A DNA stretch of 45,617 nucleotides from a virus: positions 1 to 45,617 of the IMG/VR virus record IMGVR_UViG_3300035698_009244, one strand, 5' to 3'. The notes under the pieces were generated by a model that saw only the letters and a list, made by a program, of their open reading frames with translations, did not search any database and had not been told where the DNA came from. This document shows positions 25,154 to 33,700 of the stretch, piece by piece (the stretch's first letter is position 1; every line of letters begins with the position of its first letter). The position numbers and the translations under genes are program-made.

Positions 25154-27778
25154 ATGCTTGGTCTTCGTGGAGAGGAATTTGCTCCTATCCATGAGGAACT
25201 GACAAAATTAATGTCTAAGCAAGCTGGAACATCTGGTAAAGAATTTGGAACATTCTTTGGCCAATTTGGATTTGGTGCTGGCGCTGGTTTTGAAAAGACG
25301 ATTAATGTGAGAGCACTGAGAACAATGGCGGGTGCTGAATTACCTGTCATTAAACTTGGAAGTGTCGAAGGTAGAGCAATAGGTGATATTGCTGCGCAAC
25401 TTCATGAAGTATTAAAGCAACCAGCTGCAGAAGTTTCGACAGAAATGTCCCAACTATTAAGTGGTAAATTTGGTGAGACTTTGAGAGCTGCTGGCTTCAA
25501 AGAAGGCGCTCCTTTAGGTGGCTTCTTACTCGAAACAGGTGGTACAATTGATATTGCTATGAAACATGGTGATTGGAAAACTGGATCACTCAAAACAACT
25601 AGTATGATTAAAGCTGGTGGAGCGCAACCAATTTATATACCAGGCATTAATGAAATGGTTGCTGAATCTCAACGTATTACAACTGGATCCTATCCAACGC
25701 CTGTATTCAAAGCGAAGATTGCTTTATTAGCCGAAATGAAAGATTGGCCGAGTCGTACTGGTGCTGGCGATGCATATAAATTTATAGCAGAGAGACGTTT
25801 GGGAAGATTAGGCACCCGTATGACAGATCTTATGGACGCTGCTACTGGTACTATAACTAAGAAAGGCGGCTTTCGAGAAATAGCAGGTCAGGTATTACGA
25901 CCAGATGCTTCATTGTATAGCCAATTAATTGAGCATAACCAACTTTCATTTACCACAAGATTAAATGCACTTGATGATGCTGGCAGAATGGCTGTATCTC
26001 AAATGTATGAGACTGGTAGCAAAGTAGCAGCAATTGAGCGTATGAATCGTGAACTAGCTGGTACTGTCTTTATCTCAAGACTTGAAGCTGAGAAGATGCC
26101 TGCTGCGTTCTTTAAACGAATAGGCGAAGGCAAAGGGTATGCATTATCAGCTCGCTGGCCAACTGTGTCTCCTGGATCTATTGGTGTTACGAGACTAGCT
26201 ATTGCTCCTGTAGAAGAATTAGGAGAGAAGGGCGTTGCTGCTATGAGCGCTGGCATGCTGGCGCATCATGCTGCTGATACTGACCTAGACAAGATGGGGG
26301 GTTGGGTATTTAATATTGGAAATGAGAAGTTCCAATCAGCATTAGATAGAGCATATAATCGTACTTTAGCCCAATCTCAAATGACTCAAGATTTCATTGT
26401 CAGCCGTATTCAAGATATGGATATTAATGATTACTCAACTCAATTCTTAAGCGATGCTAGAAGTGCTGAAGCAGCAAAACATGGAGTTACTTGGGATAAG
26501 CTTCTGAAGACTCATAAGGATCCGAAAGAAGTACTTCGCCAAGCTATATATTCTCGTGTTGCTACACAAACAATGACTGGCGTCACTACTAATAGAATGT
26601 ATCAACAGCTTGAAGTTCTTGGTTCTATGATGGGCAAAGTTCCAGCTAGTGGTAAGCAGGCTATTACGGCAGCGGCCGATGTAATAGGACTCTCGATTAT
26701 TGAATCCACAATTAAAGTAGCTAAGAAAGCATCAATGGGCACAGGGCCATTAGCTGCTGAGGAAATTATGGAATGGATGAGGACTAAAAACACAGCCGCA
26801 ATTTCTACTAAGCTAAGAGATATAGCCGTTTCAGCTAACATTGAAGGTCTAGATGTAAGCTCTCTAGTGTCTGAATTTGGCGGATCAAAAGTCCAACAAT
26901 TACAGAATCTTCGAAAGCAAATGCAACGAGGCACTGGTATAGAGGGCTTTGCGTGGGGCGCTGTAGCAAGCACAGCTGTAGGAGAAGGAAAGAAGTATCG
27001 TAATTGGATTGAAGCTGCTCAGGGTGCGCTACAAGGAGCGTCAGCTGATGAGTTTGTAGACGTTTCAAGGATTCTAGTCGAGTCTCACAAGACATCGCAG
27101 GATCTATTCCGTCAGTCTGAGAAAGCCGTTAATCTTATAAGACAATCTAGTCTAGTAGCTGGTTCTGGAGATGTGAAAGATCTGTTAACATCTCTTACAA
27201 GAGGCTCTGAAGAAAGTTCTCCAATTGCTAAACAGATGCTTGAGTCTATCATGGGTGATCTACCTATAGAAGATTATCAGATCATTGGATCTGAAATGTC
27301 TTCGTTGACTGGTAGAATGGGTAAGGCAGCAGCTAAAACCGGATTAATGGATGATGCGTCTAAGCTGCTTAATAGGTTTGCTGGCAGTCAATTTGGAAGT
27401 AAAGTTACCAAAAGATTACAATCAATGGGTGGTAGAACGATGGCGGCGGGAGCAGCTGGTGCTGTTGGAGCCTATGCACTAAGCAGGTTATTTGGTAGTA
27501 GTCCACCAGCTCCTCCACAAACACCCCAAGATCAAAATTATCCTGGCAAGGATGCTACTACTGGTGATAGACCAGTTTACATGAGAGATGAACGCGGGTA
27601 TAGTAAATCACCAAGGCCATCTGGCTATCAGACCAATGTAGGTGGTACGATTCAGAATCGAGAAACGTTCAGTACATTAGCAGGACGCTCGAATATGACC
27701 ATTCAGGATAACTCAATGAGTGATACGCAATTTAGATACGCAATGGGTAAAGCAAATACAAGTAGCTTTGGATACTAA
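25154..27778 (+). CDS. Large tape-measure-region virion protein 3
   Basis: 874 aa if initiated at ATG 25154 (AGGAA 5-6 bases upstream). It may instead, or also, be the C-terminal part of a ~1790-aa fusion with the previous gene by -1 frameshifting. The first residues (LGLRGEEFAPIHEELTKLM) look like the middle of a helix rather than a natural N-terminus. The body is helical, rich in Ala, Lys and Met. Residues ~761-782 form a hydrophobic Ala/Gly segment (RTMAAGAAGAVGAYALSRLF), followed by a Pro-rich linker and a Ser/Asn/Thr-rich tail. A C-terminal hydrophobic helix and flexible tail would suit a protein that contacts the baseplate hub encoded next, 2 bases downstream. No enzyme motif seen. Confidence 0.5.
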   Translation: MLGLRGEEFAPIHEELTKLMSKQAGTSGKEFGTFFGQFGFGAGAGFEKTINVRALRTMAGAELPVIKLGSVEGRAIGDIAAQLHEVLKQPAAEVSTEMSQLLSGKFGETLRAAGFKEGAPLGGFLLETGGTIDIAMKHGDWKTGSLKTTSMIKAGGAQPIYIPGINEMVAESQRITTGSYPTPVFKAKIALLAEMKDWPSRTGAGDAYKFIAERRLGRLGTRMTDLMDAATGTITKKGGFREIAGQVLRPDASLYSQLIEHNQLSFTTRLNALDDAGRMAVSQMYETGSKVAAIERMNRELAGTVFISRLEAEKMPAAFFKRIGEGKGYALSARWPTVSPGSIGVTRLAIAPVEELGEKGVAAMSAGMLAHHAADTDLDKMGGWVFNIGNEKFQSALDRAYNRTLAQSQMTQDFIVSRIQDMDINDYSTQFLSDARSAEAAKHGVTWDKLLKTHKDPKEVLRQAIYSRVATQTMTGVTTNRMYQQLEVLGSMMGKVPASGKQAITAAADVIGLSIIESTIKVAKKASMGTGPLAAEEIMEWMRTKNTAAISTKLRDIAVSANIEGLDVSSLVSEFGGSKVQQLQNLRKQMQRGTGIEGFAWGAVASTAVGEGKKYRNWIEAAQGALQGASADEFVDVSRILVESHKTSQDLFRQSEKAVNLIRQSSLVAGSGDVKDLLTSLTRGSEESSPIAKQMLESIMGDLPIEDYQIIGSEMSSLTGRMGKAAAKTGLMDDASKLLNRFAGSQFGSKVTKRLQSMGGRTMAAGAAGAVGAYALSRLFGSSPPAPPQTPQDQNYPGKDATTGDRPVYMRDERGYSKSPRPSGYQTNVGGTIQNRETFSTLAGRSNMTIQDNSMSDTQFRYAMGKANTSSFGY

Positions 27779-27780
27779 AC

Positions 27781-30700
27781 ATGCCAAATATAAAGATTGG
27801 ACATATTGATCTTAGCATTGATCCACAGCAGCTCAATATTACTACGACAAGTAATAATGCTTCTGCCGTAGGTTTACGATCTAATCATGCTCAAGCTGTT
27901 CCAACTGGCTATAGTGATTTTAGTGCTGTGCTAAATATCATCTTCCCAAACTTTGAAGATATTAATCAGAAATTACGGCCCATCATTGCGCTAGCAAAAG
28001 CTCTCCCATTCATTCCGATTAGATCTGAAGAGATAGCTGATGCTCTTGTAATTGGATCTGAACTATTACAAAAAAACGATCAGACACTTAAAGAATATAC
28101 ACCTGATGGCTATGCTGATGTTGTTAAGATTACATTCATAATATGGGCTGAAATAATCTATAAATATTATGTAATACCATCTGTTAAGAACGCAATTCAA
28201 GAACACATAGCGCCAAATAAAGATCCAATTGAGACATTACGGAAAGCAGTTGAAGAACGATATCATAATGATTTTTTGCCAATGGAAAGGCTAGGCCGAG
28301 CATCAACTAGTCCTGCCTCTATGATTGCTCGCGATATATCTAATAGGAAATGGGACTGGAATTACATTGCATATGCTGGGGAAGGTGCAATCAATACAAG
28401 GGTGTCTTATTCTAGAGAAGAAGTTTATGAATTAGTAAATGGTTCAAAACTAATTCCTGGAAAGACTACTGATATTGATATGGATCTTACTCCTCGTTGG
28501 ACATTTACGGGTATAATACAAAACCGATCTCTTGTGTATGACGGCGACACAATTCGCGTAACACCAACTGGTTCCGGTAGCTTTAATGCTACTCGCTATA
28601 CAAACTCAACTGATATTTCTGTAAGATTAGCTGGATTTGATGCATTTGAAACTGTGCCTCCAGATGGTAAAGCCCCACCAAGAGTTGATAAAGGATTAGA
28701 TATTTATCAATTTCGTCGTGGCCAGGAAACACATGGTACGACTCATGAGAAAACTGGATATAGAGATTTTGGTGTCGAATGTAAGGAGTCTGTTAGAAAT
28801 CTTATATTCGGAACTGGTAATTCTCCAACCCAAGTAAGAATTGATGTCTTTGACATTGATGATTATAAACGTGTTGTCGCTAATGTAACAGTTCTCGAAG
28901 GAATAAATTCTGGCACATCTATCAACCATGAGGTATTAAAACTCGGACTAGCAATACCTTACGTCGTGCAAGGAACCGGTGTAACAGATAGTACTTATTT
29001 GAAAGCTGCATCCTATGCCGCCGATAACAGTATAGGTTTATGGAACAATGATCTATGGCGAGGATATTGGTTCCGTATCTCTAAACGTACTGTTAGAGGC
29101 GATTATGCTAAAGCTTTAGATGATTCAATTAGCGATTTAGAGCCTAAGAATACCGTTGGGTTTATACTTCCATCTGACTACAGATCATACGGTAGTAATG
29201 TCAAAAGATTTATATTAGGACAGAGACTATACTCTGATCCTTCAGAACCTATTTCGGCTGCTGTACCAGTAGCTAGAAATACTGGACATGCTATTCCAGG
29301 TGAAGATCCAGATGAATTTGATTTTCAAACTCCAGGTAATACTTATGATTTTGATGGTGTGGAAGCTTTAACTGGTGATGTAGATGATAACCCTATCCTT
29401 AAAACAAGAGTTAAGAACTATTACTGGGATTTCATACCTGGTTTTAAACCAAAGAGATATTTGCCATCTGAACTAAAAGCTTTACTAGAACAACAAGCTA
29501 AGATTGTAGGCTATGAAGCAGATTTTAGAACTGCTGGTCCATTACATATATTTCAATCAATGGCAGCTGATCTATATGATCGCGCTCACTTTGATAGTAG
29601 CCTAGAAATCCAGCCAAGCTATAAAGTAACAAGTAAACATTTCCCTGGTGACTATGTGCCAATGTGTTTCGAGGCTATTCAGCTTAGAAGCGTCCAAAAT
29701 TATCCATATGCTGTGCAAGCAACATTTAAATTTGTCTTCTTTAATCCAGCCCCATACATACCAGCATTTGGATTCATTGGTTCCAAATTCGATAAGGAAT
29801 CTGGAATTGTAGTTGCCGATCGTAACAAGCTGGAAATCGACCTATCTCAATGTGTTTCCTTCTTAGATTACCTTCAAACTGGCTATATGACTGATAGCTT
29901 CTCGAATAGAGTTGAAGGAAGATACATTGCACCCTATACAGAGCAAGACGATATATACTTTGAATATAACGTACCGCGTATGACAGTAGAAGCTCAAAGT
30001 GATCTTGATGAAAACGATAGAGCATTAAATCGTTCGTTAAGAAGAGGTATTGGATTTGAGAAACACTTAGCAATTATTACACCTCGTAAGTCTGTGTCAG
30101 ATGGAGAAGCTAGTAATTATCAATTAGTTATGAACGATGTATTATTAGAAGCTGTAGCTGTAAATTATATGAACTTTATTCCTCGTATACCAATAGAAGG
30201 TGTCGAATTTCCAACAGCTCAATTTACTGGTAGAGGTCAAGGTAGTCTACAATTAGTTCTTAGAACATCTAATCGACAGGCTATACGTTCTTTATATCAT
30301 ATGCGCATGTTATCTCAAGAAGCTTCTAGAATGGCTGATAGCTCAGACATTCATAATTCAGTTATTAAGATTACTCATCCATTTGTTAACCTAACTGGGA
30401 TTAATACATTTATTGTTAATAATATACAAGAAGATAATGATCCTGAAGCTCCCGGCCAAATGGTCATAACAATTGATCTGGTAGAATCAGCTCCACGAGA
30501 ATCTATCAATGAAGAACTAGCAATTGTTCATGATGAACAAACAGATAATAATGTTGATGATCGAATTATAGATGTTATTATTGATGAACTGCTTCTAGGG
30601 GCACCAGACGCTCGTCGTAGAGCACGTGATTTATTAATTGGTGATGTTAAGGGTGGCAATGTTAACATACATGGCAATGGAGCTACTCGTGAAGGTATGC

Positions 30701-33700
30701 GTACTGTATATCGTAATTCTACCGAACGATTCTGGTCAGATGAAGATATTAGCAGATATACTACGATACAACAGAAAAGGGTTGCCGCTGAAGCTATCGG
30801 ACAGGATCTTGCAGATCTGAGTCTTAATAGTTATTATAGATCTGATTATCTCCTTCCATCCAAATCTCTGCTTTATGGTCTCATACCATTTATAGTCTGT
30901 GATGGAGATCCATTACGGCCCCGTAGTAGTTCATGTGATCCTACAAGTCCTAAATTTACAAGAATGAATGAGCTACTTGAAGCACTTGCTTACAGAAGAA
31001 AAAATGCGAATGATCTTATAAAGAATATTGTTGATGAATTTGTTAATATTACTTCTCATGATTCTGAAGATGCTGAGAAAGCAGTTCGTAATTGGTTAAC
31101 AGCTTTATTTGAAACAGAGTTACCATCTCGAATGTTATCTAATACCACCACTCATGAGATCTATGCACAAAATTTGAGTTATACGGGAGCAGTTTCAAAA
31201 TCTAGAATAGTATCTGCTGGTATCTATCTAGTTGGAGCTACCGGTACAATAGTAGCTGGTGACAGAATCTATAGATTAATCGCTAGATCTCATGATGAAT
31301 TATATGAAAAAGATGCTAAGTATAATCCTTTAACTGGTGCAACTACTAATGAGGTTGTACTAATGATACCAGATCCGAAACTTACATCTTTCTCTCCTCC
31401 AGGAGATGGTATGGATTGGATGGAAATATTCTATCAATCATTTACAAATCCAACATTTAAGGAAACATGTAACAGCATACAACAGGATTATCATCATGCT
31501 TACATCTCTAATAAGCGTAGAATAGATACTAAATTTAGAGAAGTTATAAATGAAGATAATAAAATAGAAACATTACATCCTTTCTGGGTACATAATAGCT
31601 GGATTACACTTAGTAGCGCTGTTACGTATTTTGACAGGATGGTGCTCAAACTTTACAATGAGGTAGAGCATTATAAATCTCCTGATATTAGACATGTTCT
31701 AAAATATTTATTCAAAGTATGTCTGAAATTTGATTCATACCGTACTTTCTTTTATGGTGCAATAACACGATGGCTACCATATCTTGCAGATAGGATAGAT
31801 GGAAAACTGTTCAGAGATAACGAGAATAACAATTATCCCGATATAGAACTCCCAACATACATTGATATTTTTGGACAGACACATGTCTATGATCGTAATG
31901 AAAGAATGGAGTTGTATGCTCTTGTACGTAAATTCTCAGATACTATTAGTCAAAATAGTAAAGCAAGTGTTTACTCGCCACCTCAAAGTATCAGGACACA
32001 GTATGCTAATACTAATGCTAATGGTACAACAATTATGGAATCTGTCAGATTTCATGATCCTAGGAAATTTATTGCAAACGTTATAAATATATGTGGTTTT
32101 AGAACTGATGCTTTAGATGCTACAGATATTTATGATCCAGAACAAATATTTATAGATGGTACACAAATGTCCAACTTTTTGGATTGTTTAGGCTATCAAG
32201 GCATGTCTGATACTAAAGCTTTGGAACGCCATGAAACATTATCATCTCGTCCAAACTATGTCATGCCTCAAGCAAGAATTCAAATTGAAATGTTATGGAC
32301 AAGAATTATTGAGAAGATGAAACAGATTAACAATGCTTATCATAAACAAATTAAAGTGCCCGATAATATGTTACCAACATATGAAGATCTTGGGATAAGA
32401 GGTCCGCATGCTTTCAATAGAAAAGCAAAAGCACGTATCGAAAGTGATAAGCTTGAACCTGGTTGGATGTATTATGCTCCAGAATTAAATATATGGAGCA
32501 ATGCTAAAGAAATGATAAAAGATTCAGAAACCCTAGTAAGTGATATTTGGAAAACTGGCCCAGAAGATAGTGGACAACAGATACATGAAAGCCCTATTCG
32601 TATTGGTCATGATATATCGACTGATTCAAGAAACAATGAATGGGTTGCATTGAGAGCTAAAACTACTAGTATTAATGATATAGGGTCACAAGATAGCCAA
32701 GCTAAACTTGATAGAAATTCAGAACTAGAGCCACATACGGCAGGTGGATTAGTAGGTAAAAAAATCAATGCTGTTGGTGTCGAACGTGATATAGAAAAAC
32801 GATTTGCTGAGAAGATAGGTATAAGAGACGCTAAAGAAGGTGGCTCTCATATAGCTAGTTCTGAAATAGATCTTGATCCTAAGTTTAAATCGAAAGAACC
32901 AGATGATACTTCTACAGTTCGGCTTGTGCCTCAAGGTATGGCATCTTCGCCAAAATATGCTAATGCTCGTTTTGGCACACGTGATGAACAACATAAGATA
33001 ATGAAACGTTCTATAGAAGGTAAACCAAAATATCCTTATAATATGAGGTTTGCATACCCAGTTGCAGCGATCTACTTTGTTGAAGAAGATAAAGCTAAAT
33101 GGGGTTTCTTTGACGATTCTTATAGATATGATTCTATAATAAGTATTGAAGTTATACGCGATAAACAAATTACAGACTTAGCTATTATTAGACTTACTAA
33201 TATGACTGGTACATTATCTAATAAAGTTAACCAAGATAGACAAAAAACTGCTAACGGCATTATATATAAGACAGAAGATGTGAATCGTGTCTCCGCTTGG
33301 GGAGATAATACAGATTCAGATCAAAGAGAAGGTCGAAAAGGTGATTTTAATGACAAGGATGAAAATGAGTTACTCTCATTTAAGATTAAGCAAGGTACTC
33401 GTATTGTCATTAAGATTGGTTACTCAACTAAAGGCGCAGATTTGCCGGTTGTATTTACAGGTCAGGTAGCAGAGGTATCTGCTGGTCCGATTATTACTAT
33501 CGTAGCCCAAGCTTATGATTATCAATTATCTGAACCTGCATATGAGAAATGGGGTAAAGCAAAACATTCCTTCCCAGAAATAATTTGTGATATATTAGCT
33601 AAGGTTAATTACTTCGGTGGCTATAAATTCTATCGTGATCGCTTAAAAGCTCAGACTGTAAATCGTGGAACTAATAGAGCTGACACAGATAAGCTATCAG

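Noticed and set aside
25169-25190. Imperfect hairpin as frameshift stimulator
   Set aside because: Eight pairs with one mismatch, but it begins 42 bases after the slippery site, beyond the usual 5-9 bases, so it is not counted as support.
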